A stretch of DNA of 64,000 nucleotides from Adiantum capillus-veneris (GCA_014529385.2 CM043953.1:99205342-99269341); one strand, 5' to 3'. Positions 1-11,046 are shown, counted from the first letter of the stretch. The notes: generated from the letters alone by a model not told the origin. Numbers and translations are program-made.

Positions 1-823
1 GTTACGTGTTGTCACAGTCAAAGGGATCAAGAAGTATTGACTATCCTCTTGCTACATACGATTATGCAAAGGAGAACGTTGGACTACAATGTATAAAATG
101 CATTGCCAAACAAGGACGTACGTAGATTCACATCAATTATCTAGGAATAAAGTAAACATATGCAAAGTGCATTGAGTACTGTAATATATAACCTGAATTG
201 TCAAATTGTGAGAAAAGAAGTGAGTGTCTATTTGATACATAGATTCGATGATCAGATTCAGCATGCACTAGTGAGGAAAACATGTGGCTAATCTAAACTT
301 AAGGAAGCATTGACAAACTCAAAAAACACAGAAAGCATCAATAAATTTAGAATTGAATTGCACTACCGACCTGGTAATCATGTATCGATGTCGTCCAATT
401 GTGCAAGCCGGAGAACAGTGTTTGAATCAAGCTACATAAAAGCAATGTGAATAGTTAAACATTTTGTTTCATAGTTAGGCACAAAGTGAAAATGCTAGAT
501 ATACAATGCATGTCATGCAAAAATGCCATACAAAAGTATGGTGGAGAGTTGGCATTGTGGTCTCTCCAAAGATCATAAGAAACGGAAGGCGTGCCCTACC
601 TCGTAGCATTTATGTGTTGTGCCAAACAAACATATAGGCATAGGGAATTGGATACAGATAACGGACCTTGCAATGTTGGAGTTGGAGTCGCGGTTGCATC
701 TTGATCACACCCGCTTTGATATATGTGCTCATCATTCCAATGCTTCCAGCAAATCTTTCTTGCTTCTCACTATTTGTGAGTTCCCATCTCTTGCCCTCTA
801 TGACCGTGAGAACTTTCTCCAAA

Positions 824-825
<2 letters not shown>

Positions 826-870
<45 letters not shown>
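826..870. repeat. (TG)n microsatellite
   Basis: About 22 uninterrupted TG units, followed by imperfect TG/CG-rich sequence. The open frames across it that encode poly-Cys-Val are artefacts of the repeat. Confidence 0.97.
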
Positions 871-871
<1 letters not shown>

Positions 872-1083
872 CGTGTGCACGTGTGCGCACTTGCTTCTGG
901 ACACCTTTGTCTATGTGGGGGATCACCACATCAAAACTTACCATCGTCACTCCTACATCCGAGTAACCAATGTTGGCTCTGCGAAGACCTTCAAAACAAG
1001 GGAAGTACTCTTAAGGTTTCAACCTTTAATGTGCTGAAATGAGCTACATTCCTCTTAATCCCTCTTGCTCCCGTCTCTGCATT

Positions 1084-1104
1084 CATCATCATCATCATCA
1101 TCAT
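1084..1104. repeat. (CAT)7 microsatellite
   Basis: Seven perfect CAT units. The poly-His (plus) and poly-Met (minus) stretches seen in translation come from this repeat. Confidence 0.97.
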
Positions 1105-1473
1105 AATCACTACCAATATATACAATGTATCTATCCCTACAATCATCGTGCTCTTTGTAAGTGTTTTAATCATCACCCCTGTGGCTACAATTCCTTCTAT
1201 ATTCTCTCATGCTCTCTTTGTCTTTCATATCTTCTGTTTTGTCAACCATGTCTAGTGCAATATCCATCATCATGTAGATCATGCCTACTGCCAGCTATCT
1301 ACATCAGCATCTCTTCCACGACTTTTACCATTGTGTTGACTATGGCGTTCTCATTTTCTATCATGTCTACCACCACCATCGCTTTCGTGTTTTCTCTCAG
1401 GTCAAGCTCCCTCTTTATCATTGCTTGAGGGACTACTCTTCTTCTCTATATTTGACATGTACTAATGATCTCT

Positions 1474-1816
1474 TCAAGGCAATGTCAACTGTAGTGATTT
1501 GAACTTAAAAGCTAGTTGTTGTGGGGCTTTGTAATGGTTGATGGAAGCACCCCGGCTGAGGCAATAGTCCATGAGCACCTCAAAGTTTCCAACCTTCACC
1601 ACTCGGAATTTTGGCAGCCCGATTGACCGGTCACATGCACGCCCCTACCGGTACACTGAGTCTAGCTTCTCCTCCACATTCCAACAACGCTCCTCCAGCA
1701 TTGCCTTCATCTCATCCGGCCCACTAATTTTATCAGCAGCACTTGTAGTTGTAATAATATTGTCCTCCAACTCCTAGAACAACACATAATGCACTAGGAT
1801 TATGCCCAAATTCACG
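1474..1816 (-). pseudogene. GH3 family acyl-acid amido synthetase, C-terminal fragment
   Basis: GH3 enzymes adenylate jasmonate or auxin and conjugate it to amino acids. Read on the minus strand, this stretch ends with motifs typical of the GH3 C-terminal domain: an acidic helix (LEERCWNVEEKLDSVYR), then SIGLPKFRVVKVG, then NFEVLMDYCLSRGASINHYK, which corresponds to the family's G-T-F-E-x-L-M-D-Y-x-x-S-x-G-A-S-I-N-Q-Y-K signature. The frame ends at a TGA at 1474-1476, soon after the SINHYK motif. It is broken by a stop (TAG where related proteins have Gln, after SVYR) and by a frameshift near 1760, upstream of which FGHNPSALCVV resembles the preceding beta strand. Only about 110 codons are present, against roughly 600 in the family, so this is a dead 3'-exon relic. 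The fold assignment is from recognised motifs, not a search. Confidence 0.72.
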
Positions 1817-1942
1817 TAGCTATGTAATAAGTAGTTAGAAACTAGGATGACTTTCTTATTCTTTTACATTGGTTATTACCAGAATAACCATGTCAATGTC
1901 TAGCAAGGGTCCATATTGGGTTTGACTATTGTAGAGGTTGTC

Positions 1943-2395
1943 CTATCCGGTGTTGATGTCCCCAAGATTCTCCTCCTCAATCTCTTGTGCTTTTGCATCC
2001 CAAGAATCTTGTGTTTCCATGGTAGAGTTGTCCATAGTAGATGAATTGGCTTCTACATTGGTATGGTATGCATGAGGTTCATGCATTGCTGAATGATGAG
2101 GATGTTCAGGCTCTTTTTTTTGAATGGTGGAGGGATCTGCTTGAGGTTTGGGAGTTTCAATGTGCATTTCTTCCTCAGCCCTCCCTCTACATGATCTTCC
2201 TTCTCAACCCTTCCCTCAGCATAGTGCAGCTTTGGCTCCTCGACCTCCGTATTGCCTTCCTCCTTAGAACCTCTCTTTGCATCATGCATCTCTTCCCTCT
2301 CAACCCCTCCCTCTGCATGATCACTCTTCTCCTCAACCCTCCCCTATGCTTGGTCTTTCTCCTCCTCTATATCTTGTGCCTTCTCATTTGATTTG
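1943..2395 (-). pseudogene. Acidic, Glu/His-rich coding relic, unknown
   Basis: On the minus strand two overlapping frames form what looks like one decayed protein segment of about 150 residues with a single frameshift near 2155. The first half is built of degenerate Glu-rich repeats of the type VEEKSDHAEGG / VEREEMHD / VEKEDHVEGG. The second half is rich in His, Pro, Ser and Thr and ends in IEEENLGDINTG. Such low-complexity acidic regions occur in many proteins, so no function can be given. It lies just upstream of, and on the same strand as, the GH3 relic, but nothing shows that they belong together. Confidence 0.35.
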
Positions 2396-2477
2396 TCAAA
2401 ATTTGAGGACTTAGGGACGTTCATTGGATTGTGTCTCTCATTGTCATTGTCATCTCTACTGCATGGTCATCCAAAAG

Positions 2478-2648
2478 TGTCAGGACAAGGGTCCTGTACC
2501 CTAAGAACTAGGATAGTCATGGACTACGGCCAAGGGTCGGGCTAGGCAGTGTGGACAGGGGATCCATCTAGGGCAAGGGGCTAGGAGCCCGCCTATATAA
2601 AGGGAGGTTGGGAGGAGGATCTCAGAGCCTAGTTCCCTAGTTCTTACA
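2478..2648 (+). repeat. Element H 5' LTR
   Basis: 171 bp, TGTCAGG...TTCTTACA, about 98% identical to 7643-7813. It is unusually short for a plant gypsy LTR. Confidence 0.95.
2594..2601 (+). promoter_or_regulatory. TATA box of element H LTR
   Basis: TATATAAA lies about 116 bp into the 171 bp LTR, at a plausible place for the U3/R boundary. The same box occurs in the 3' LTR. Confidence 0.6.
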
Positions 2649-2649
2649 C

Positions 2650-2661
2650 TGGTATTAGAGC
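2650..2661 (+). other. Primer-binding site of element H
   Basis: TGGTATTAGAGC begins one base after the 5' LTR. It differs at one position from the complement of the initiator-Met tRNA 3' end (TGGTATCAGAGC). Confidence 0.85.
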
Positions 2662-3622
2662 TTAGGAGTCTCTTCCACTCTCTCTCTAGGCGTGGTCTCT
2701 TTAGGTCCCTAAAAGCAATCTCTTTGGGTGAGAACCGTGGCTTTTTTGAGGCTTTTCCACATATAGACAATTTTCTTGCCAAATCGGGTGGCTTGTCCCG
2801 TTTGGGAACTGTGTGTGTGGTGGGTGATTTGCGAGGAGTTTGGCTTGGAAGGGGTGCCATGGGGAGGTAGAACTGTGGCCACAAACTTGCGGCCGCTCCC
2901 CGCTTGGGCAAGCACACCCACACCCTCGACATCGCGTTGTGCAGAGCCAGCTGCCTGAGTTTTTTTTTTCTTCAAAATTTTGCCTATTCACATTGTGAGG
3001 CCTTTTGGCCATTAGCCTTAGGCCTTGGCCACTAATAGTGGCCCTTCCCACAGGCAAGGCAGCGCCTTCGTGTGCCGGCAAGCCTTCCCTCAGTTCGGGT
3101 GATCCGGTGGAAGGCAAACGACCACAAATCGTTGTTGAGCAGGAATAACTCATCAGTCCGAACCAGCTGCAAACCAGTTTTGGCAGTTTCGCACACCACA
3201 ACTTTAAAGAATAAAATTGTCCGTTTGCATAAGATGCACATCCAGTTATCGGCCACTACGAATTGATCGGTGTTTTACAACTGCATCCTCGACGGCAAGG
3301 CAATTGTTGATTTCACGATTGCTTGGGATTGAAAATCCGACTTCGAATTCAACGTTTGGTTCATCAAGTCTACCTTAAACGCCTTGCAATTTGCGGGACT
3401 GCAAACGATGCAAACAAGTTTATTGGGAAGCTCGACTTTCTCAATACTTTCAATGTCATCGGCAATTTGAACTTCCTCGGTAATTTCACCTCTTCGCCAA
3501 TTCTACCGTGACTTGAAATTCACCTTCTTTACGACCGTCGACGAAGTTAGCACGGCTAACTACCGACCTCTCTGTTTGATACGGCTACGATATTTTTTGC
3601 ACTCCAAGGTACTGTTTTCTAT

Positions 3623-4201
3623 TTGTTTGCACAACACAGATTCGCCATGAGTGCGGAAATTGACGATCAACACATGTTTGACTTTGAATACCTAGAATTG
3701 GCTACACCTGTGGATGTCATGGGGCCGGATACTCTCACGGAGAGTACCATCGTGGCAACAAGTATGGACGGTGCAAACCCAGGTGATCTATCTCTGTCTC
3801 CTCATTTATCAACCCCTCCTCCTCAGAGCGTGTTGGATATTCTAGAGGATGACAGTCAATTGCCGGATGCCAGGGACTTTGTCACTCGACAGGACTGGCA
3901 AACTTTTGATGCACGATTTCGTAAGCTAGCTGTAAGGGTCCAAATATTGGTGACGCGAGTAGAAAATTTCACACAACTAATTTACAGAATGCTACCAGAA
4001 TCAGCTTCTCACTCGCCAGCAACCCGAGAGGTCCAGCAGGTACAAGAGAAATCGGTTGTCGATACAGATTTGGTCGTGACCAACGTGTTCAGGAAGCGAC
4101 TCTCACAATCAGACTTTATAACTTGCAAAACATCAAAAATTATGTTTTTATTGCTTAGGCACGCATCACAAGAAGCAGTGTCCACATGTCCGACGAATTA
4201 A
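3623..4201 (+). CDS. Unknown ORF in element H, possible gag-like leader protein
   Basis: A 192-codon open frame, the longest in element H. A second in-frame Met (MSAEIDD, at 3647) is an alternative start. The N-terminal half is acidic and Ser/Pro-rich. Around residues 90-125 a helical, heptad-like stretch (FDARFRKLAVRVQILVTRV) could be a coiled coil. There is no zinc knuckle and no protease, reverse transcriptase or integrase motif. In position it corresponds to where gag begins in autonomous relatives, so a shortened gag is one guess. Chance openness cannot be ruled out. Confidence 0.35.
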   Translation: MFAQHRFAMSAEIDDQHMFDFEYLELATPVDVMGPDTLTESTIVATSMDGANPGDLSLSPHLSTPPPQSVLDILEDDSQLPDARDFVTRQDWQTFDARFRKLAVRVQILVTRVENFTQLIYRMLPESASHSPATREVQQVQEKSVVDTDLVVTNVFRKRLSQSDFITCKTSKIMFLLLRHASQEAVSTCPTN

Positions 4202-5930
4202 GCATGATGCATGAGTTCGTGATTTGACATAAACTCCAGTTTTGGTGCACGACACAGTAGTTTTATGGCTTTGCACATGTTATTCTTAGCCATTTTCTCA
4301 TACTTGAATATGGATTTTCAACGTATTGTAAGGTTTTTCAATTGGGTACAGTTATGTCCCAATTTCTTTTCTGCTATAGTCATTTTTGGTACAACAAGTC
4401 ACATCATCTCGGCTTCCGTCGAAAACATTATGAGATGCATGCAAGATCACTGAATTAGGTTGTATATGATACACGTGCCCAGAAATTTGGACATTATTGT
4501 TTGTTGTGAAAAGCCAAATGCTTGGCCCATTTCACATGAAACAAGGCTTCTAATTTGTACTCCAATTAACTCGGTGTCAAGAGCAGTTGGCAACCAAGTT
4601 TGGGGCACCTATACGGTTGTCACGGGCTTCCATTTTTTTTATGCAAGGCATGCTACCCAGGTGGTATAAAGTACATTGTCACACAGTCATTTTGTCAAGG
4701 ACAATATTAGTTATGCATAGTTTCCCATAATTTTATTTATGGTTGTTATCAAGGCACACACCACTCAAAAGAACCTAAAATTTCTACTGGATTCACTGCA
4801 AGGTGCCCTATTCAAATCATCCCCATACAATCAGAACCCATATACGGTAGACAGTCAAGATGTGACTTGTGTTCCCTCTCACGATGCGAGCATCATCCAG
4901 TCAGATTGTTGCATGCTTATAGGATAAGCTGCCAGTCAGGCATAAGATGTCTAAGAGCACACATTCTGGGCACACACACATTAGAAATTTCAGGAAAGTT
5001 CCTCAGCATGATCTTCTGTTTGTTCTTCATCTCTTTCTCTAAGGAACAAAATGAAAATTTTCTACGAAGTTTTGTGAAATGTTTCACTACTGCGTTCTCC
5101 TGAGCCAAGATGCTCTAAAACTCTCAACTAGAAATTGGGCAAGGTGCCATCCATATTAGTCTTCATCCGTTCGACGATTGAACACTAATTTCCATGATGG
5201 CTAGGAACCATGCACGCTGGCTAAGATCCATTGCTCAACCTAGGATAAGATCCACTTGTTGGTATTCCTTGGATGATTGTTCTCAAGATCGAACAACTCT
5301 ACCTAGTGGAGTACACATTGATGTTAATTGACAAGCAAGCATCTGTCATTACAGATGTCATTACGGATGTTTAGGGTGTCATTTTTGCACAACATGTTTT
5401 CAGTGCAATGCTCATGTGCGTTTTTTGATAATCTTAAACTCACACCGGCTGATCTCTACCACGGAGTATAGACGCAGCAATCAGGTGTGACAACATGGTT
5501 GTAAGGGATCGGTAGTTCACTCGTGTGGGTCTCCTGCTCTCTCTATAGCACTACGAAGTGTCTATGGACATACGGTTTTGGGGTAAGACTCGGCGGGTGA
5601 TTGCTACATCACCCCATAGGCATTAAGGATCATAGTTTGATCTGCATTGAGGATCACAGTTGATCTCTCCCATTTCTACTTTCAAGGAAAGAATTCCGCA
5701 ATCTACCACACGGTAGCAGAAGAACACACTTTTTAAGTTGATTCCACTCAATCTGTACATGGTTAACTATGTTGGTTACCGTTATCTCCTAGTTGAGCAG
5801 TTTCTACAAAGAAGTCTTATCAAGGGATTTGACTACGTAGATTCTAATTCAAGGGCTTGGGTTGCAAAGGCAACAACCAGGGTTCCCAGTGCAATACTGT
5901 TTGTTTTTCAGGTAGGGGACGTGCTCCTCT

Positions 5931-6059
5931 CCATTTGCATACAGGTAAGTGTACATTATGTTATTCCATTTGCATACAGGTAAGTGTACATTATGTTATT
6001 GCATTTGCATACATGTAAGTGTAGAATATGTTATTGCATTTGCATACATGTAAGTGTAC
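5931..6059 (+). repeat. 35-bp tandem repeat, 3.7 copies
   Basis: Units start at 5931, 5966, 6001 and 6036. The first two read CATTTGCATACAGGTAAGTG and the last two have ACATGTAAGTG. Each of the first two contains the consensus plant 5' splice-site string CAG/GTAAGT. Confidence 0.95.
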
Positions 6060-6385
6060 TGGTTTGGTGTCAATTCCATGTTTAGTATGCTTTGCTTGGT
6101 GTTTCAAGACGTCTAAGTACGCTTGAATATTACAGAGCCATGCCAAGGGCATGTCGGCACAAAGTATTTTGGACCAAGTGTCCAATCTATCTTTCTACCT
6201 TATGCAGTTACGAACCTACTTGTAGGGTTCAATTTGGCACATGTTGTCACATGGGATACAACATGGTCTAGGAACTCAAGGAGTTTGGTTTAGCTAGTGG
6301 AGCAAGACTAATGAGGGTCCCTCTCACTCCCGTCGTAGAGTGTTTGCAGTTACCTCCACACACAAGTACATCTTGTACTTGAAGG

Positions 6386-6595
6386 ATGTTCCTTTTTACA
6401 GATCCTTACATGAGACATATTCCACATGTGGAGAATATGAGTCTGTGGATTGACACTGGCGCCATTATTTCAATTATGTGTCACGACAAAGTCCTTAGGT
6501 GCTGGTCACATCTGTTTTCTAGACCATTTTTAGCACGACGTATCAGGAGCAATTTCATGGCCAGAAATTGTCGGATACTTAGAATGACTTGTTAA
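6386..6595 (+). pseudogene. Possible aspartic-protease relic in element H
   Basis: A 69-codon open frame contains SLWIDTGAIISIMCHDKV. The D-T-G-A plus following hydrophobics resembles the catalytic loop of retroelement aspartic proteases. No second protease motif (I-L-G) follows and the frame is short, so this may be a relic or coincidence. Confidence 0.22.
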
Positions 6596-7629
6596 GGTAC
6601 AAGTACTGCTAAACAACATTACAGATGGTTGTTTATACATATAGCAAGGCTATAAGTTGTTAATGAAAAAGTTTCATTGTCTGTACCTAGAAGTGATCAA
6701 TGTTTCACCTTCTATTGTGGTTCAGACGTTTCAGCAAGGCTTGCAAAAGATTGCAACTAAAAGTATTTAGTTTCTTTTCAGAACTATTTACATTACTTTT
6801 AATGTGTGTTAGGCGCATCACATTTGCCATAAGTATTGGCAAGGACCATTATGGATATACAAGTTCGGGTTAGTTTTTGCTAAATGCATGCACACTAGGT
6901 GTTATGGGCCCTAGTGTTTAGCAAAGGCTGATTTGGAACGGCATGCATATTCCTCAGGTTGTTGCTTGTGAAGCATTTTGCACTCTATGTGCACTATCTC
7001 TATGAGATAACTTTTGGGTCTACTAATCACCAATAGAGGTCATGGCTCGGTTTGGGTGTTTGTAGATTTTTTCAAGTTAACCATGATGGTTATACTCTAC
7101 TGTGATTCCCTGATTACCAGTCATCTGGAACGACTGTCTGTAAACCGTGAGGAAAGCACACATTAGTACTGTTAGTTATCCAAGAGGATAGGCAGATTAC
7201 AAAGAGTAATCTTGTGCTAAAGGATCTGCTAAGAGCATACGTTAGCACAACGCATTTTTGAATAGATGATTTTCTCCCTATTCTAGAATTTGCTTAAGTA
7301 CGATTTTTGACTTTGAACACCTCTTGTGGTGGGGTTGGAGATTGTGTCAATACTTTCATATGTCAAGGACTTACCAGGTGTGCTGACACTCTTCGTTATG
7401 GTTTCTCCTTTACAATACTCAAGTGAGTTATAGATGGAGTTACCATTTAGACCCAAGTGCTTGCAAACGGACAACAATGTTGAAAATCAAGATGTTGCTC
7501 TTGGTTTCATTGAACCTCCTCTTTGCATCACGTATCAGTGGGCTCGTGTATAGGATAACAAAACAGAAAACATCAGTCTTCTTACAAAGATATCACCACT
7601 TTTGTTTTCGAGGACGAAACCTCTTCTTT

Positions 7630-7642
7630 AAGGGGGGAGTAA
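7630..7642 (+). other. Polypurine tract of element H
   Basis: AAGGGGGGAGTAA lies immediately before the 3' LTR at 7643, the expected plus-strand primer position. Confidence 0.8.
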
Positions 7643-7813
7643 TGTCAAGACAAGGGTCCTGTACCCTAAGAACTAGGATAGTCATGGACTATGGCCAAGG
7701 GTCGGGCTAGGCAGTGTGGAGAGGGGATCCATCTAGGGCAAGGGGCTAGGAGCCCGCCTATATAAAGGGAGGTTGGGAGGAGGATCTCAAAGCCTAGTTC
7801 CCTAGTTCTTACA
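7643..7813 (+). repeat. Element H 3' LTR
   Basis: 171 bp, four substitutions from the 5' LTR. Confidence 0.95.
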
Positions 7814-8267
7814 AACAGTCTGTCTTTTGCATCAAAATTAATGTTGGATAAGTGTCGCACGATATTGATGCAAATACTGTATGGTGTTTGTCCAATGCAC
7901 TCTACAAAAAAAAGAAAGAAATTAAGATCAACCCTTATTGCTATACAACCACCATGTTAGTGTAATGCTTTGCAAAATGGCTACCTTTGACATGAATGAC
8001 TCTAGTGCAAAGAAGCTCTGCAGTATGTACTCAGCATGTAGGAGACATCTCCATCCACATGAACGTCACCCTGTCCCACTCAAATGAGTCCCAATGGACA
8101 CCTCTACAACCTGATGCAACGTGTCCTTGTCTGTCTTGTCAACATCTATACTCAGTGCCACATTGTTCCGGCGCATGAACTCGAATTGCCAAGGGTGTTG
8201 CAATGGAGAGAATCTCTACATAGCAAGAGAGAAGAAGAAGAATAAGAAGAAGAAGAGAATTTTAATG

Positions 8268-8303
8268 TCGTAGGAAACTATCCCAAGAGACCTTAAAGAT
8301 CTA
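8268..8303 (-). repeat. 36-bp inverted partner of the SINE-like tail
   Basis: This stretch is the exact reverse complement of 9994-10029 (36 of 36 bases), with purine-rich GAA tracts beside both. It looks like the 3' part of a second, truncated and oppositely oriented copy of the same short repeat. Confidence 0.7.
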
Positions 8304-8305
8304 TC

Positions 8306-8307
<2 letters not shown>

Positions 8308-8350
<43 letters not shown>
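8308..8350. repeat. (GA)n microsatellite
   Basis: Continuous GA run to 8340, then a GA tract interrupted by CG. Confidence 0.95.
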
Positions 8351-8873
8351 CGCTATTGTAGAATCGGAGGCTTCAATGGAACCTATGCGGAGGCTTCAAT
8401 GGAGCCTGTATGTGTGGTGAATTTTAAAAAAGAGACGAATTAGATCGAATTTTTAGAAGATGATCTCTCTCGAGGTCAGTGTCGTACGAGGTTGAAATTC
8501 TCTTCTTCGTGATTTTCCCACCGTGTGTCATGTTTCTAGCATGCCGTCACTGTATCCCTCTCTCCCTTGTGTAGCCGCCTTCCCTGAGTCTCTTATGCGC
8601 TCTACCCTCTCCCTCTCGTTGTGTGACATTGTGTCTCTCACGAGAGTTGTCTGTGGGGCATGAGTACTCTGCTCTCTCGCTCTCTCTCGATTGGAGATTT
8701 GCACAGAGAGACAAATGATGCGTAGATCTAAACAGAGGGAGGAGGTAAGGGAGGTGAGGGGAGGGAGGTGGAGGGATATACAGGTGCAGCTGGGGAAGCT
8801 CCTAAGGGGTCGAGCACAGGCCTGGATGCGCGGGCGAGGGCGGAAAAGGGTGTAGCAAGAGGAGGGAGAGCCA

Positions 8874-8875
<2 letters not shown>

Positions 8876-8964
<89 letters not shown>

Positions 8965-8998
8965 CCCCCCCCCCCCCCCCCTCCCCCTCCCCCCCCCC
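8876..8998. repeat. (CT)n plus poly-C tract
   Basis: About 43 CT units to 8961, then a C-rich tract of some 36 bases with a few T. The whole is a pure pyrimidine strand of over 120 bases. Confidence 0.96.
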
Positions 8999-9083
8999 AC
9001 CATGTGCCTATGCAAAGCACCATCGCTCAAAAAGATCCCAAGCTCTCTCGTCGGTAGCCTAGTTTCCCACAACGTTAAAATTA

Positions 9084-9113
9084 TCTTCCTCTTCTTCTTC
9101 TTCTTCTTCTTCT

Positions 9114-9171
<58 letters not shown>

Positions 9172-9172
9172 A
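9084..9172. repeat. (CTT)n and (CT)n compound microsatellite
   Basis: CTT units followed directly by CT units, with one TTTC interruption. Pyrimidine-only on the plus strand. Confidence 0.95.
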
Positions 9173-9929
9173 CCAGCATCTACTCAGATTTCTTTTAATT
9201 CACCCCAAACCAAAATTGGCGAGGCCTATTTTAAAGAATTCCTCAAATAGGCACAATGCTGACATATGAGCATAGAATTGGGGAAACACAGGTTCTTTGT
9301 TTATAACTTCTCCGTGGCTCTCCTTCCAACCAATTGAAGATGAAATGGTCTAATTTTGGTTGCAATTTAATTGCAGTTTTTGTCTCTCAAACATCGAATT
9401 TGTTTTTTTCCATTTTAAGCTCTGGACTATGGAAATCTATTGCACGAGTGTCTAGTTACGTTTTATGTGATGCTCTTTTCCTTATTGGCGTGTGTATGTG
9501 TGTTCCTTAGAGCCTATCTATATGTATATTCTGATATATAATTGGGGAAGGGATGCTGGGAAGGGCACTACCATGTGGTAGCTTTCCCCCTCCAGACATC
9601 CCCTCCCTCTTGGCGCGGGGGATGGCATGTCCGGCTCTTGCCGCCTCTCAAACCAAAACAGAGTAGTGTGATGCAGCCTATCTAGGGTAGTAGGTGAGTA
9701 GCTTGATGCACCTATCTAGGTTAGTAGCCTTGCACATGGATACCTTTTTCATGCACAATGGCAGAAATATAATCCCCTACCATGATCTCAATTCTAAATA
9801 TGAAGTTTTCTTTGTTACTTCTTCTTTTGAGAACAAAAAATGCTCCTTTCAAGGATCCCCTGTGCATCGTGTTAATGGAGACATTGCACGAACTGAACAC
9901 CTCATTGTCAATCTGGCCATCAACCTCAC

Positions 9930-10056
9930 CTAGCTAGGCGATGTGTTTGTCTCTCTTGAATAACAGGTCTTGAGTTCAACTCTCCTCGTCGGCTAGATCT
10001 TTAAGGTCTCTTGGGATAGTTTCCTACGAATCTTCTTCCTCTTCTTCTTCTTCTCC
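9930..10056 (+). mobile_element. SINE-like unit with tRNA-type promoter boxes
   Basis: TAGCTAGGCGATG resembles an A box and, about 40 bases later, TTGAGTTCAACTC resembles a B box (GGTTCGANTCC type). A unique stretch and a CTT-rich tail follow. This order and spacing suit a tRNA-derived SINE head. The B box is degenerate, no clear target duplication was found and I know no matching family, so the call rests on the boxes plus the second copy of the tail at 8268-8303. Confidence 0.35.
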
Positions 10057-10444
10057 GTGTCTACTTACATCATTGTCGCAATGTGATCATCCTAACATCC
10101 AAAATTTCTCTCATTGTAGAGAAGATTTTGATGAGAAAATAAATGTGTCGATATGTGGTAGGCCTCCAAACATCACAATAGCTAATGCAAATGTACAACT
10201 AACCAAATTCACAAATTACTTGGCCATTGTGGTGGTGCAATTTTTCACGCGAGTGGGTGTGGGCTTTGATTGTCTCATATATGACACAAAAGAATTGCAA
10301 GAATTGTTTCTACGCAAGATTAATTTACGAAAAACAGATTACATCTTATTAGTTATCTCAATGCCTAACACTCACTTTGTCCCTTTTAGCACATTCATGT
10401 TGCATCACTGTTGAATATTTAAGGAATATTTAAGGGATTTGAAC

Positions 10445-10819
10445 AGTCATGGACAGGCACCATGTGCCAACGGAAAAGAATGGACTGAACAACTTTAAGC
10501 ACGTCAAATAACAATCGAACTAAAAGAGATGCACGACACAAGACATGGAGTGGTGGAGTTCCACCCCGAGAGAGCATTGGCCCCAAACGTTGGCACCCCT
10601 TTTGGTATTTCTTTATATTGCTTGAACTCAAAACAACACCGGTACTCCATCCTCTGCACCTCTATGAAAGAGCGTGCTAGAGAATGAGCCGATGGCACAA
10701 ATTTAAAGACCCTTGGCCTATGAAAAGCAGTTACATGAAAAGCTTTAAACTCAAAAGCACCTGCCACGTCAACGTCTGCTAGTGCAATTTGTGAAAGTCC
10801 GTACAACCTACCACATCAT
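10445..10819 (-). repeat. Element F 3' LTR, part 1
   Basis: Homologous to 59146-59500. It is interrupted at 10819 by Copia A and resumes at 25636. In the uninterrupted copy the matching site is near 59584. Confidence 0.75.
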
Positions 10820-11046
10820 TGTTGGAATTAGGGTTGCAGAGAAACGCACACAGCTTGGAGAAGACGAAGGAAGCTCAAGGCACACAATAGAGAGTGTGTT
10901 ACTTAGTGTGCAATGGAAAGATAGATAGCCCTAGAGTGATGGGCGTATATACAATGCTCGGGGGAAAAAACCTCCTAAAGAGGGAAAAAATGCCCCGGCG
11001 GTCCTAGTGTGTTCACACACATCACTACCACATGTATATGGTAACA
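10820..11046 (-). repeat. Copia A 3' LTR
   Basis: 227 bp. On the minus strand it runs TGTTACC...CCAACA, with few differences from 25404-25630. Confidence 0.95.

Larger units (their letters stand above)
1..1473. other. Left flank without a recognisable gene
   Basis: No gene or complete element is recognised here. The stretch holds a TG and a CAT microsatellite. On the minus strand two short segments look coding-like: about 610-822, an open frame of about 70 codons, and about 880-990, which reads ANIGYSDVGVTMVSFDVV. They lie either side of the TG repeat. I cannot assign either to a family. They may be decayed parts of one gene or element, or chance. Confidence 0.5.
2478..7813 (+). mobile_element. 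Element H: non-autonomous gypsy-like LTR retrotransposon
   Basis: Two 171 bp direct repeats (2478-2648, 7643-7813) begin TG, end CA and differ at four positions. The 5' copy is followed by a PBS close to initiator-Met tRNA. The 3' copy is preceded by a purine tract. Flanking pentamers AAAAG (2473-2477) and AACAG (7814-7818) are an imperfect target duplication. The last part of the interior reads TTTTCGAGGACGAA...AAGGGGGGAG, a layout typical of the 3' end of plant Ty3/gypsy elements. The 5 kb interior has no reverse transcriptase or integrase, only one 192-codon frame of unknown nature, so the element must have used enzymes from elsewhere. Confidence 0.9.
7814..10444. other. Spacer without recognisable genes
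   Basis: Between element H and element F. It contains long GA, CT, CTT and C tracts and a SINE-like unit. Open frames here (Leu-Ser or Arg-Glu repeats, and a 113-codon frame at 10073-10414) are either products of the microsatellites or have no recognisable family. Confidence 0.6.

Noticed and set aside
826-1104. Poly-Cys/Val and poly-His/poly-Met proteins
   Set aside because: These are products of TG and CAT microsatellites.
8728-9250. Open frames encoding Arg-Glu or Leu-Ser repeats (also at 30377-30664 and 50166-50455)
   Set aside because: They are translations of GA/CT and CA microsatellites, open in several frames on both strands.
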